DNA of 64,000 bases from Rubellimicrobium sp. CFH 75288 (GCF_009904055.1 NZ_WYDP01000005.1:248001-312000); one strand, 5' to 3'; shown: positions 34,334 through 42,875, counted from the first letter of the stretch. Notes: a model not told the origin generated them from the sequence alone. Translations and numbers: made by a program.

Positions 34334-35170
34334 CTAGCCCTTCACCGCGCCCGCGGTCAGCCCGCGCGCCAGCCACCTTTGCGCGAGCAGCGCAAACAGC
34401 GCCACGGGCAGCACGATCACCGTTCCCATGGCCGACATCGGCCCCCATTGCGTCCCCTTGTCGGTGATGAAGCCCGCGATCCGCACGGGCAGCGTCCGCG
34501 CCTCCCCGGCCGCCACGGTCGAGGCCAGCAGGAACTCGTTCCACGACAGGATCGCCGTCAGGATCGCCGCCGCCCCCAGGGCGGGCAGCGACAGCGGCAG
34601 GACCACGCGGCGGAAGCGCAGCCAGGCCCCGCAGCCGTCCAGCATCGCCGACAGCTCGATCTCCCGCGGGATCTCCTCGAAGAAGCCGAGCAGGATCCAT
34701 ACCACCAGCGGCAGCGCGAGCGAGGCATGCGCCAGGATCACCGCCAGATGCGTGTCGAGCAGCCCCCAGTCCCGCATCAGCAGGTAGAAGGGGATGGCGA
34801 CCGCGATCTTCGGGTAGAAGCGCACCACCAGGAACGACAGCCCGATGACGAGCGACAGCCGGAAGGGCAGCCGCCACCGGGCCAGCGCATAGGCCGCGGG
34901 CGCCCCCAGCGCGACCGCGAGCGCCGTGGCCGCCGCCGTGACGACCACCGAGTTGAGCAGGAACCGCCACGTCTCTCCGTCGCCGCCCAGCACGGCGCGG
35001 TAGTGCTCCAGCGTCGGCTGGGCGGGCAGCAGGCCCGCGCCGGGGCTCAGGAACTCCCCCGCCGGCCGGACCGAGTTGAGCGCGAGCACGAGGAACGGAA
35101 ACAGCGCCAGAACCAGCGCCAGGGCGATCCCCGCCCAGCGCCACGGCCCGACCCGCTCGGCCCCGCCCAT
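34334..35170 (-). CDS. CUT1 ABC transporter permease (MalG type)
   Basis: A 278-residue six-helix permease ending in AGAVKG. The EAA loop is EIELSAMLDGCGAWLRFRRVVLPLSLP. ATG 35170 has a G-rich stretch directly before it; an alternative GTG at 35185 would overlap the previous stop by four bases (GTGA) and add five residues. The first helix is GIALALVLALFPFLVLAL. Confidence 0.9.
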   Translation of the reverse strand: MGGAERVGPWRWAGIALALVLALFPFLVLALNSVRPAGEFLSPGAGLLPAQPTLEHYRAVLGGDGETWRFLLNSVVVTAAATALAVALGAPAAYALARWRLPFRLSLVIGLSFLVVRFYPKIAVAIPFYLLMRDWGLLDTHLAVILAHASLALPLVVWILLGFFEEIPREIELSAMLDGCGAWLRFRRVVLPLSLPALGAAAILTAILSWNEFLLASTVAAGEARTLPVRIAGFITDKGTQWGPMSAMGTVIVLPVALFALLAQRWLARGLTAGAVKG

Positions 35171-35181
35171 CCCCCCGCCCG

Positions 35182-36120
35182 TCACGGCAGCCACCGCGCC
35201 GCGCGCCTGCGCGCGAGCAGCATCAGCGCGGCCACCCCGAAGCAGAGCGCCAGCAGCAGCCAGGACGCCGCCGCCGCCACCGACAGGTTGAAGTAGCGCA
35301 GGCCCTGCTGATAGATCCACCAGCTCAGCGTCTGCGTGGCAAAGCCGGGCCCGCCTCCTGTGGTCGTCACCACGATGTCGAGCGTCATCAGCGCGTCCAC
35401 CAGCCGGAACATCCCCACCAGCATCAGCGTGGGCAGGATCAGGGGCAGCGTGATGCGCCGGAAGACCAGCGCGCGCCCCGCCCCGTCCATCCGCGCCGCG
35501 CGCAGGACGTCCGCGGGCAGCGCCGTCAGCGCCGCGGCCATGACCACCATGACAAAGGGCGTCCACTGCCAGGCGTCGATCACCGCGAGCGAGATCCGCG
35601 CCAGCATCGGGTCGCCCAGCCAGTTGGGCTGGGGCAGGCCCAGCGCGCCCAGCATCCCGTTCAGCGTGCCCACCCGCGCCGACAGGATCATCCGCCAGAT
35701 CGTGCCCACCGCCACGGGCGCGATCACCATGGGAAACAGCAGCAGCGCCCGCACCAGCCGCAGCCGCCCGTCCTCGCCCACCGTCAGCAGCGCGAGCGCG
35801 AGCCCCGCCGCGAGCGACAGCGCCGTGGAGCCGAGGGCGAGCGCCAGCGTGAAGCCCAGCGCCCCGGTGAACTGCCCGTCCGACAGCACGCGCGCGTAAT
35901 TGGCCGCCCCCACGAACTCGCCCATCACCGGCGATCGCGCCAGCGTCCAGTCGTGGAGCGAGATCCCGAACGAGGCCGCGAGCGGCCAGAACTGCGTCAC
36001 ACCCAGAAGGACCAGCGCCGGCACCAGGAAGGCGCCCAGCACCAGCCCGTCGGGCAGGGGCCGCACTCCGCGGCGCCTGCGCCGTTCCGCCGCCTCGTCC
36101 GCCACCGCGACCGTCACCAT
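35182..36120 (-). CDS. CUT1 ABC transporter permease (MalF type)
   Basis: A 312-residue permease. The N-terminus has a polar, Arg-rich cytoplasmic segment (EAAERRRRRG) followed by six hydrophobic helices; the EAA loop is LRAARMDGAGRALVFRRITLPLILP. ATG 36120 has GGAGCGAGGG upstream. A hairpin lies in the 47-base gap after the binding-protein gene, as in the other CUT1 operon. Confidence 0.9.
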   Translation of the reverse strand: MVTVAVADEAAERRRRRGVRPLPDGLVLGAFLVPALVLLGVTQFWPLAASFGISLHDWTLARSPVMGEFVGAANYARVLSDGQFTGALGFTLALALGSTALSLAAGLALALLTVGEDGRLRLVRALLLFPMVIAPVAVGTIWRMILSARVGTLNGMLGALGLPQPNWLGDPMLARISLAVIDAWQWTPFVMVVMAAALTALPADVLRAARMDGAGRALVFRRITLPLILPTLMLVGMFRLVDALMTLDIVVTTTGGGPGFATQTLSWWIYQQGLRYFNLSVAAAASWLLLALCFGVAALMLLARRRAARWLP

Positions 36121-36138
36121 CCCGTCCCTCGCTCCGCC

Positions 36139-36160
36139 GGGCCGCCAGGCCGCGCGGCCC
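36139..36160 (-). terminator. Intercistronic hairpin after the second binding-protein gene
   Basis: GGGCCGC (36139-36145) and GCGGCCC (36154-36160) form a seven-base-pair stem with an eight-base loop in the gap between the binding-protein stop and the first permease. It lacks a T-run and probably lowers read-through or stabilises the upstream transcript. Confidence 0.45.
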
Positions 36161-36167
36161 CTTCGCC

Positions 36168-37427
36168 TCACTCCGCGGCGAGCCCGGAGCCCCGCGCGGC
36201 CTCCAGCAGGGCGGGCGGCACCGGGATCGAGGCCCAGGCGGCGTTGATCGACTCGATTGCCGCCTCGGGCTCCATCCGCCCGTTGGCCACCTCCTGCAGC
36301 GTGTTGGTCAGGAAGTCCTGCGCCTCGCCCGAGAGCGGCGGGTTCTTGGCCTCGGCGAAGCCGGCCGTCAGGGCGGGCCAGAAATGCGCCCGCTCCTCCG
36401 CCAGGTCGGGGTCCTCGTAGGTCGCCGCCCAGACCGATCCGATGTTGTGCTCGACGAGGTTCCGTGTCGCATTCTCCGGGCCCGCAAAGGCCTTGATCCA
36501 GGTCCAGGCCGCCTCGCGGTCCGCCGTCGCCTCCGGCACGAAGATCTGCCACAGCGACAGCCAGGGGAACCCTTCGCCGGGCAGGGCGGTCATGGCCCAG
36601 CTGCCGCGGATCGGGCTGTCCTCGGCATCGAGCTGGTTGGTCACGAAGGAGGGCCAGGTGACCAGCAGCGCCGCCTGCCCGTCGCGGAAGGCCGCATGCG
36701 CCTCGTCGAAGGACATGGCGTTGCCGCCCGGCGGCAGGTGCGCCCAGAGCGCGCGGATGTCGGCCGCGGCCTTCGCGGCCGCCCCGGGCTCGAGCGCATA
36801 GGTCCCCTCGGCCGTCACATAGGGCCCGTCATAGCCCGAGAAGAAGAACACGCCGATCTGCTCGGGACTGCCCGTGGGATGGCTCAGGCAGGCCGCCTCC
36901 GTCGCCGCCTCGATCGCCTCGCAGGCCGCGACCACGTCCGCCCAGCTGGCCAGGCCCTCGGGGTCCACCCCCGCCTCCTCCAGCAGCGCCGTGTTGTAGA
37001 GCAGCCCCATCGCGTCGATCCCGTAGGGGATCCCGATCTGCCGCCCGTCCAGCCATTCGGACCGCCCCGGATCCATCAGGTTGGGGATCATCCCCTCCGC
37101 ATAGGCGTCGCGCGCGATCAGGTCGTCGAGCGGCTGGAAATAGGAATACACGTCCGCGAGGTAGTAGCCCCCGCTCATCACGTCGTAGCGGTTGGTCCCC
37201 GAGATCAGGTCCGTCGTGTTGGTCTGGCGCAGGACCGCCCAGGGAAAGGCGTGCACCGTGACGTCGGGCCCGCCCGCCTCGCGCAGTTCCTCGGCGATCT
37301 GCCTCGCGGCCACGTCGTAGGTCCCTGCCTCCATCACCGTGAAGTCGATCGCCTGCGCCCCCGCCGCGAGGGGCGCCAGAAGGGCCGCCCCGAGGGCGAC
37401 CGCACCGTTGCGGCGCTGATGTGCCAT
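36168..37427 (-). CDS. CUT1-type ABC transporter substrate-binding protein
   Basis: A 419-residue periplasmic binding protein with a Sec signal (GAVALGAALLAPLAAGAQA, cleavage near AQA-ID). The mature protein has the family 1 layout: ELREAGGPDVTVHAFPWAVL, YDVMSGGYYLADVYSYFQPLDDLIAR and IPYGIDAMGLLYNTALLEEAGVDPEG. I chose ATG 37427, which follows GGGAG; longer starts would place residues before the signal peptide. It is the first gene of the operon reaching down to 30756. A TGTCAGACAGC site lies 66 bases upstream. The ligand is unknown; neighbouring amidohydrolase-type enzymes argue against a plain sugar. Confidence 0.87.
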   Translation of the reverse strand: MAHQRRNGAVALGAALLAPLAAGAQAIDFTVMEAGTYDVAARQIAEELREAGGPDVTVHAFPWAVLRQTNTTDLISGTNRYDVMSGGYYLADVYSYFQPLDDLIARDAYAEGMIPNLMDPGRSEWLDGRQIGIPYGIDAMGLLYNTALLEEAGVDPEGLASWADVVAACEAIEAATEAACLSHPTGSPEQIGVFFFSGYDGPYVTAEGTYALEPGAAAKAAADIRALWAHLPPGGNAMSFDEAHAAFRDGQAALLVTWPSFVTNQLDAEDSPIRGSWAMTALPGEGFPWLSLWQIFVPEATADREAAWTWIKAFAGPENATRNLVEHNIGSVWAATYEDPDLAEERAHFWPALTAGFAEAKNPPLSGEAQDFLTNTLQEVANGRMEPEAAIESINAAWASIPVPPALLEAARGSGLAAE

Positions 37428-37486
37428 GTCCCGTCTCCCTGTCTGTGGCATGTCCGCCCTGGCCCGACCAGCCCTCTTGCGGATTG

Positions 37487-37503
37487 GCTGAATGTCAGAC
37501 AGC
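37487..37503. promoter_or_regulatory. Predicted GntR operator (site 1) in the divergent spacer
   Basis: The 119-base spacer between the binding-protein gene (minus) and the PLP enzyme gene (plus) contains a 17-base imperfect palindrome with arms GCTG/CAGC and core TGTCAGACA. The same 11-mer TGTCAGACAGC recurs at 46184-46194 on the other strand, and a near copy lies at 39474-39484. The position suits control of both divergent promoters by the FCD-type GntR regulator encoded at 39.5 kb. Confidence 0.55.
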
Positions 37504-37546
37504 ATGGGCGTAGCCGAGCCCCTGCCCCTCCGTCAAGGCCGAACCC

Positions 37547-38737
37547 ATGCCCGAACCGCAGACCCGGACCCCCGGCCACGTCCCCCCGCCGCCTTCCCCG
37601 GGCCGAACTTCCCCCGCCACGACCTCCGCCTCCCTTCCCCCCCGCGACTCCGCCCCGTCCCCCTTCTGGCGCTGGGCGCCGCTCCTGCCCCTTCCCGCCG
37701 TCCCGCCCCTGACGCTGGGCGAAGGGGGCACGCCCCTCCTGCCCAGCGCCCGCTGGCCCGGCCGCGTCTGGTGGAAGGACGAGACGCGCAACCCCACCGG
37801 CTCGCAGAAGGACCGCCCCCTCGCGCTCGCCGCGGCCCATGCCCGTGCCGGAGGGGCGCGCCTTCTCGCCGCCTTCTCGGCGGGCTCCGTCGGCCTCTCG
37901 GCCGCCGCCTACGCCGCCAGCGCGGGCCTTCCCTGTGCCATCCTGATGAGCGAGGGCGTGCCCGAGGCGCGGGTGGCCCCCCTCGCCGCGCTCGGCGCCC
38001 GCCTTCTCGAGGTGCCCGCCGACATCGATGCGGGCATCGCCGCGCTCTCGCGCCTCGCCGGCCGCGGCGGCATCGCGGTGGCCTCCACCACCCGCGCCGC
38101 CAACCCCGTCCAGGCCGAGGCCGGCCGCACGCTGGCCTTCGAGATCCTCGAGGATCTGGGCCGGGTCCCCGACCGCGTCGTGGTCCCCGCGGGGGGCGGC
38201 GGCACGCTCGCGGCCCTCCATGACGGCTTCGCCCAGCTCTGCGCGATGGGCCTGGCCGACCGCCTGCCGCAGGTCGTCGCCGTGGTCCCCGACCGCTTCG
38301 ACCTGCTCGCCCGCGCTCTCGCCGCCGGGGCCCTGACCGAATCCGCCCTCGATGCGCTCCCCCCGCCGCCGGGCGGGCCCACGATCCTCAACAAGATCGC
38401 CCATCTGCGCCCCCCCGACGCCGTCCACGCGCTCCGCGCCCTGCACGAGAGCATGGGCCGCGTCCTCGCCGTCTCCGACGCCGACGCCCTCTCGGCTGTG
38501 TCCGAACTCGGCGCGCGCGAGGGGCTCTATCTCGAACCCTCCAGCGCCGTCGCCTGGCGCGCGCTCGAGACGCTCGAGGCCGAGGGCGCGCTGGCCTCCG
38601 GCGTCACCGTCGCGCTCGCCTGCGGCTCGGGCTTCCGCGAAACCCACGTCCTTCTCGCCGGCGGGCCGATCGCCCGCGAGCGGGTGGAACTCGACGCGCT
38701 CGGGGACCGCCTCCTCGCCCTGGCGGAGGGCGCATGA
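37547..38737 (+). CDS. PLP-dependent lyase, threonine synthase/dehydratase-like (fold type II)
   Basis: A 396-residue fold type II PLP enzyme. Residues 1-40 are Pro/Ser-rich and may not all be translated, though no better start exists. The PLP lysine lies in NPTGSQKDRPLALAAA; FSAGSVGLSAAAYAA corresponds to the substrate loop of threonine synthases, and VVPAGGGGTLAAL is the phosphate-binding tetraglycine loop. The closing ACGSGFRET is also typical. It may eliminate ammonia or phosphate from a hydroxy- or diamino acid. Its stop overlaps the MBL gene by four bases, and it diverges from the second CUT1 operon across the predicted GntR operator. Confidence 0.8.
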   Translation: MPEPQTRTPGHVPPPPSPGRTSPATTSASLPPRDSAPSPFWRWAPLLPLPAVPPLTLGEGGTPLLPSARWPGRVWWKDETRNPTGSQKDRPLALAAAHARAGGARLLAAFSAGSVGLSAAAYAASAGLPCAILMSEGVPEARVAPLAALGARLLEVPADIDAGIAALSRLAGRGGIAVASTTRAANPVQAEAGRTLAFEILEDLGRVPDRVVVPAGGGGTLAALHDGFAQLCAMGLADRLPQVVAVVPDRFDLLARALAAGALTESALDALPPPPGGPTILNKIAHLRPPDAVHALRALHESMGRVLAVSDADALSAVSELGAREGLYLEPSSAVAWRALETLEAEGALASGVTVALACGSGFRETHVLLAGGPIARERVELDALGDRLLALAEGA

Positions 38738-39432
38738 TCCTGCCCCCCGGATGGGAGCCCGCGCTCGGTCCCCACACCCGCTCGCCCCACCCGCTCGACG
38801 CCTCCTGCTGGCGGCTGACCACCGCCCGGGGCCGCACGATCCTTGTCGATGCGGGCGCCGGGCTCGGGCCCCCGCCGCCCGTGCCGGACCTCCTGCTCGT
38901 CACCCACGGGCATGCCGACCACGCCGCCGGCGCCGCCCGCCTCGCCGCCCGGGGCGCGCGCGTGCTGGCGGGCGAGCGCACCGCGGCCTGGCTGCGCGCG
39001 GGCGACGAGGCGGCGGTCTCGCTCGACCGCGCCCGCGCCGCGGGCCTCTACCCTCCCGAATGCCGCCTCCTGCCCTGCCCGGCCGAAGGTGTCGCCCCCG
39101 GCGTGCCCGTCCCCTTCGACGACGCCACCCTCGAGGCGATCCCCACCCCCGGCCACAGCGCCGACCACACCGCCTGGCTCGTCACCGCGGGGGGCCTGCG
39201 CGTCCTCGCGGGGGGCGACGCGATCTTCGCGGGCGGCACGGTGATCCTCCAAGACATATGGGACTGCTCCGTGCCCGACACCTGCGCCACGATCCGCCGC
39301 CTCGCCGCCCTCGCCCCGGACGCGATCCTGCCCGGCCACGGCCCCCCGCTGCCGGGCGCGGCCGCGCGCGAGGCGCTCGCCGCCGCGCTGGACCGTGTGG
39401 ACCGCTTCCTGCCGCCCGCGCTCTTCCTCTAG
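38734..39432 (+). CDS. MBL-fold metallo-hydrolase
   Basis: A 232-residue metallo-beta-lactamase-fold hydrolase. THGHADH (about residue 57) is the dinuclear metal motif; further ligands are His in IPTPGHSADH, Asp in GGDAIF and His in PGHG. Relatives include glyoxalase II, lactonases and other esterases. It is translationally coupled (ATGA) to the PLP enzyme and precedes the GntR gene by about 60 bases. The substrate is unknown; a lactone or thioester intermediate of the same pathway is a reasonable inference. Confidence 0.83.
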   Translation: MILPPGWEPALGPHTRSPHPLDASCWRLTTARGRTILVDAGAGLGPPPPVPDLLLVTHGHADHAAGAARLAARGARVLAGERTAAWLRAGDEAAVSLDRARAAGLYPPECRLLPCPAEGVAPGVPVPFDDATLEAIPTPGHSADHTAWLVTAGGLRVLAGGDAIFAGGTVILQDIWDCSVPDTCATIRRLAALAPDAILPGHGPPLPGAAAREALAAALDRVDRFLPPALFL

Positions 39433-39473
39433 TTGCCGCCGCGCGCCGCCGCGGCTAGATGGTGGTCTCAGGC

Positions 39474-39484
39474 TATCAGACAGG
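39474..39484. promoter_or_regulatory. Predicted GntR operator (site 2) before the GntR gene
   Basis: TATCAGACAGG matches the TGTCAGACAGC motif at 9 of 11 positions and lies 8-18 bases ahead of the ATG at 39492. It suggests autoregulation, and favours 39492 over the ATG at 39459, which would put the operator inside the coding region. Confidence 0.4.
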
Positions 39485-39491
39485 CGCCCGC

Positions 39492-40217
39492 ATGCATCTC
39501 AAGCCCATCGTCCGTCGCACCAGCGCCCAGAGCGTCGCCGACCAGCTCTTCGGCATGATCCGCGAAGGCGCCTGGAAGCCCGGCGACCGCCTGCCGCCCG
39601 AAAAGGAACTCTCCGAACAGCTCGGCGTCGGCCGCTCCACCGTGCGCGAGGCGCTCCAGAACCTCATGGCCCTGGGCGTCATCGAAAGCTGCGCGGGCCA
39701 GCGCACCGTCATCAAGTCTCCCTCGCCGGGCGAGATCTTCCGCCCCGACCTTCTCGGCCACCTGCTCGGCGACCGCGCCGCCGCCGAACTGCTCGAGGCC
39801 CGCGCCATGATCGAGCCCGAATGCGCCCGCCTCGCCGCCCTGCGCGCCTCGCCCGCCGATCTCGACCGCGTCGCCGCCCTGCTCGACCGCCACGCCGCCG
39901 CGCTCGAGGCCGGAGAGCCCGTGCACGAATACGGCGCCGCCTTCCATGTCGAGGTGGCGCGCTGCGCGGGCAACCGCGTGGCGGAGACCTTCATGACCTC
40001 CATCCTCGACCTCCTGCGCGAGCGCGGCCGCCGCGCCGACGGCATCCCCGGCGCGCGCGCGCGCGAACTGGCCGACCACCGCGCCCTTCTCGCCGTGCTG
40101 CGCCGGGGCGACGGCGCCGCCGCGCACGAGGCGATGCTGCGCCATATCCTCGACTGGGCCGACAGCTATGGCGGCGGCGCGGGCGCGGGGCTGGGGGACC
40201 TCGCCCGCCCCGCCTGA
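39492..40217 (+). CDS. FadR-subfamily GntR regulator (FCD domain)
   Basis: A 241-residue regulator. The winged HTH has the GntR signature GDRLPPEKELSEQLGVGRSTVREALQNLMALGVIE. The C-terminal all-helical FCD domain has LLEARAMIEPECARLAALRA and FHVEVARCAGNRV, with His residues positioned for the metal/ligand site, plus DHRALLAVLRRGD. Such regulators usually respond to organic or amino acids. ATG 39492 was preferred (see the operator at 39474-39484); the frame also contains ATG 39459. It sits between two transporter operons whose promoters share the predicted site, so it is the likely controller of both. Confidence 0.88.
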   Translation: MHLKPIVRRTSAQSVADQLFGMIREGAWKPGDRLPPEKELSEQLGVGRSTVREALQNLMALGVIESCAGQRTVIKSPSPGEIFRPDLLGHLLGDRAAAELLEARAMIEPECARLAALRASPADLDRVAALLDRHAAALEAGEPVHEYGAAFHVEVARCAGNRVAETFMTSILDLLRERGRRADGIPGARARELADHRALLAVLRRGDGAAAHEAMLRHILDWADSYGGGAGAGLGDLARPA

Positions 40218-40218
40218 C

Positions 40219-41229
40219 CTAGTCCGGCAGCCCCGCCACCGCCTCCACCCCCCCGCTCCGCAGCGACAGGAGGATCGCGTCGTTGACCGCGCAGGCCGCC
40301 GCCGCCTCCGCCGCCGGCACGAGGTAATCGGCCCCCGCCAGCGTCGCCTCCACGAAATGCTCCGCCTCGAGCCGGAGCGACCCGCCGATCCGCTGCCCCA
40401 GATGGGGCCAGTAGACCGTGTCGGGAAACCGCGCCTGCCCCCCCGTCACGGCCAGCACCGATTCCTCGGTCTCGCGCACCTCCACCATGCCGCGCGTGCC
40501 GACCAGCCGGAACCCTGCCTGCACCCCCGTGGGCATCCCCTCGGGCAGCGTCCAGCCGAAGGCCAGCTGCGCCAGCACGCCCCCCTCCAGCGTCAGGGTG
40601 GCGAAGACCACGTCGTCCACCCCCCAGCGCTGGTCGGGCAGCGCGTCCGCGCGTGCGACCGCATGGGCCGACAGCACCCGCCGCCCCGTCAGCCAGTGCA
40701 GCGCGTCCACGTCGTGCACCCCCATCAGGAAGCACAGATGGCTGCCCACCGCCCGCCCGCCCGGATGCCGGCAGAACCGGGAGGCCGCGAAATGCACGGG
40801 CTCGCCCGTCTCGCCCGCCGCGACCAGGTCGGCCGCCGCCCGATAGCGCGGGTCGAAGCGCAGGATCTGCCCCACGATCAGCCGCCCCCCCCGGGCTGCG
40901 CGCAGGATCTGCGCCGCCCCCTCGGCCGTGTCCGCCATGGGCTTCTCCAGCAGCACCGCCTTGCCCGCCCCCAGGGCGGCCAGCGCGGGCTCGACATGGT
41001 GGCGGTCGGGCGTGGCGATCACGACCGCGTCGATGTCGGGCGCCAGCGCGCGGGCGATGTCCGTGGCCGCCTCCGCCCCCGTCTCCTCCGCCAGCCGCCG
41101 CGCCGCGCCCTCGTCGCGGTCCACCACCGCGATCAGGCGCGCGGACGGGATCTGGGCCAGCACGCGCGCGTGCATCGACCCCATGAAGCCGCAGCCGATC
41201 ACGGCGCAGGCCAGGCGGGCTCGGGTCAT
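40219..41229 (-). CDS. Gfo/Idh/MocA family oxidoreductase
   Basis: A 336-residue NAD(P)-dependent oxidoreductase. The N-terminal VIGCGFMGSMHARVL is the Rossmann motif, VIATPDRHHVEPALAALGAGKAVLLEKPMA contains the EKP catalytic lysine, and GVHDVDALHWLTG corresponds to the conserved catalytic-helix region with His. The C-terminal domain is the usual beta-sheet. The family oxidises inositols, sugars and related alcohols. It is the last gene of the Opp/Dpp operon (four-base overlap with the ATPase) and meets the GntR gene tail to tail with about 1 base between them. Confidence 0.88.
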   Translation of the reverse strand: MTRARLACAVIGCGFMGSMHARVLAQIPSARLIAVVDRDEGAARRLAEETGAEAATDIARALAPDIDAVVIATPDRHHVEPALAALGAGKAVLLEKPMADTAEGAAQILRAARGGRLIVGQILRFDPRYRAAADLVAAGETGEPVHFAASRFCRHPGGRAVGSHLCFLMGVHDVDALHWLTGRRVLSAHAVARADALPDQRWGVDDVVFATLTLEGGVLAQLAFGWTLPEGMPTGVQAGFRLVGTRGMVEVRETEESVLAVTGGQARFPDTVYWPHLGQRIGGSLRLEAEHFVEATLAGADYLVPAAEAAAACAVNDAILLSLRSGGVEAVAGLPD

Positions 41230-42875
41230 GACGGAACCTCCTCGGACAGGGTTGCGGGCAGAGGAAAGCGCGGCGGCAGCAGCGCGCCGACCAGCCGTTG
41301 GGTATAGGGATGCGACGGCGCGCCCAGCACCGCGTCGGGCGGGCCCAGCTCCACGATCCGCCCCGCCTCGACCACCGCCACCCGGTCGGCCTCCTCGGCC
41401 GCCAGCCGCAGGTCGTGGGTGACAAAGACCACCGCGCCCCCCTCGCGCCGGAACGCGGCCAGCAGCGCCATGACCCGCCCCTGCGTGGTCACGTCCAAGG
41501 CCGAGACCGCCTCGTCGGCCACGATCAGCCGCGGCCGGGGCGCCAAGGCGCGCGCGATGGCCACGCGCTGGCGCTGCCCCCCCGACAGCTCCGAGGGCCG
41601 CCGGCGCTCCATCCCCCCCAGCCCCACGCGCTCCAGCAGCGCCGCCACCGCCTCGCGCTCGGACGGCCAGCCGCGCAGCCCCGCCACCCGCAAGGGCTCG
41701 GCCACCGACCGTCCCACGCTCCAGCGCGGATCGAGGCTCGAGAGCGGGTCCTGAAACACCGGCTGCATCTCCGCGCGCAGCCGCCGCAGCGCCGCCGGGC
41801 GCAGCCGCGCCAGGTCCTCTCCCGCGAACAGCACCCGCCCCTCGTCCGGCGCCTCCAGCCCCAGCATCAGCCGCCCCAGCGTGGACTTGCCCGAACCGGA
41901 CTCGCCCACCACGGCCAGGAACTCCCCCTCCTGCACCGACAGCGTCGCCCCCGTCAGAGCCGCCACCCCGCCGTAGCGCCGCGACACCCCCTCGACGGAG
42001 AGCAGCACCCGTCCCCCCGGCGGCGGACGCGGGGCCACCCGCCGCACGCGCAGCGCGGGCGAGGCCCCGAGCAGCGCGCGCGTATAGGCCTCGCGGGGGG
42101 CGCGGAACACGGCCTCCGTTTCGCCCTCCTCCACGATCCGCCCCTCCCGCATCACCGCCACCCGGTCGGCGAACCAGGCCACCAGCCCGAGGTCGTGCGA
42201 CACGAGCAGAAGCCCTGCCCCCGCCTCGGCGGCGGCCTCGCGCAGCAGCGTCAGCACCTGCCGCTCCACCGCGGCATCGAGCGCGGTCGTGGGCTCGTCC
42301 GCGACGACCAGCGCAGGCGCGTGCCGCGTCGCCGCCGCGATCAGCGCGCGTTGGCGCATCCCGCCCGAGAAGGCGTGCGGAAAGGCCCCCGCCCGCGCCT
42401 CGGCGTCGCGCAAGCCCATCCGCTCCAGCAGCGCCGCCGCCACCCGCCGCCGCTCGGCCCGCCCCGGCCTGCGGCTGCCCAGGACCGCCGACAGGGCCTC
42501 GTTGAGCCGCCCCCAGCCGTCGGGGCAGCGCGGCGCCACGATCTGGTCGGCCACCGGGTGCAGCGGGTCCAGCGCCGCCAGCGGGTCCTGCGGCACGAAG
42601 CCCGTCCCCTCCGCCAGCAGCGCCCGCAAGGCCCGCTCGGGCAGCGCGGCCGGGTTGCGCCCCAGCAGCGCCACGCGCCCCCCCGTCCGCACCAGCCCCG
42701 GCGGCAGCCGGCCCAGCGCGGCCAGCGCCGTCACCGACTTGCCCGACCCCGATTCCCCCACCAGAGCCAGGCACCCTCCCGCCGGCACCGTCAGCGACAC
42801 GCCCCGGACCACGGCGGGCCCCGCGCGCCCCGCCCGCACCTCCAGCCCCTCGACGACCAGCGGCGGCGCGCTCAC
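41226..42875 (-). CDS. Fused DppD-DppF-type ABC transporter ATPase (two ATPase domains)
   Basis: A 549-residue protein with two complete Opp/Dpp-type ATPase domains. The first has GESGSGKSV (about residue 40), FSGGMRQRALIAAA and VADEPTTALDA; the second, from about residue 300, has [23 protein letters not shown] and VADEAVSALD. Such fusions replace separate DppD and DppF. The tail SHPYTQRLVGALLP is the usual oligopeptide-binding C-terminus. The start is GTG 42875, overlapping the DppC-like stop by four bases (GTGA). It powers uptake of peptides, nickel complexes, opines or similar compounds; context suggests a nitrogenous solute. Confidence 0.92.
   Translation of the reverse strand: MSAPPLVVEGLEVRAGRAGPAVVRGVSLTVPAGGCLALVGESGSGKSVTALAALGRLPPGLVRTGGRVALLGRNPAALPERALRALLAEGTGFVPQDPLAALDPLHPVADQIVAPRCPDGWGRLNEALSAVLGSRRPGRAERRRVAAALLERMGLRDAEARAGAFPHAFSGGMRQRALIAAATRHAPALVVADEPTTALDAAVERQVLTLLREAAAEAGAGLLLVSHDLGLVAWFADRVAVMREGRIVEEGETEAVFRAPREAYTRALLGASPALRVRRVAPRPPPGGRVLLSVEGVSRRYGGVAALTGATLSVQEGEFLAVVGESGSGKSTLGRLMLGLEAPDEGRVLFAGEDLARLRPAALRRLRAEMQPVFQDPLSSLDPRWSVGRSVAEPLRVAGLRGWPSEREAVAALLERVGLGGMERRRPSELSGGQRQRVAIARALAPRPRLIVADEAVSALDVTTQGRVMALLAAFRREGGAVVFVTHDLRLAAEEADRVAVVEAGRIVELGPPDAVLGAPSHPYTQRLVGALLPPRFPLPATLSEEVPS

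Noticed and set aside
37429-37505. An upstream start for the second CUT1 binding protein at ATG 37505
   Set aside because: It would place 26 basic residues before the signal peptide and put the predicted operator inside the coding region.
31460-39432. Assignment of the AstE-like, PLP and MBL genes to the known ectoine degradation pathway
   Set aside because: The AstE-like family includes DoeB, but ectoine hydrolase (DoeA) and the expected EutBC-type enzymes are not here, and the PLP enzyme looks more like threonine synthase.
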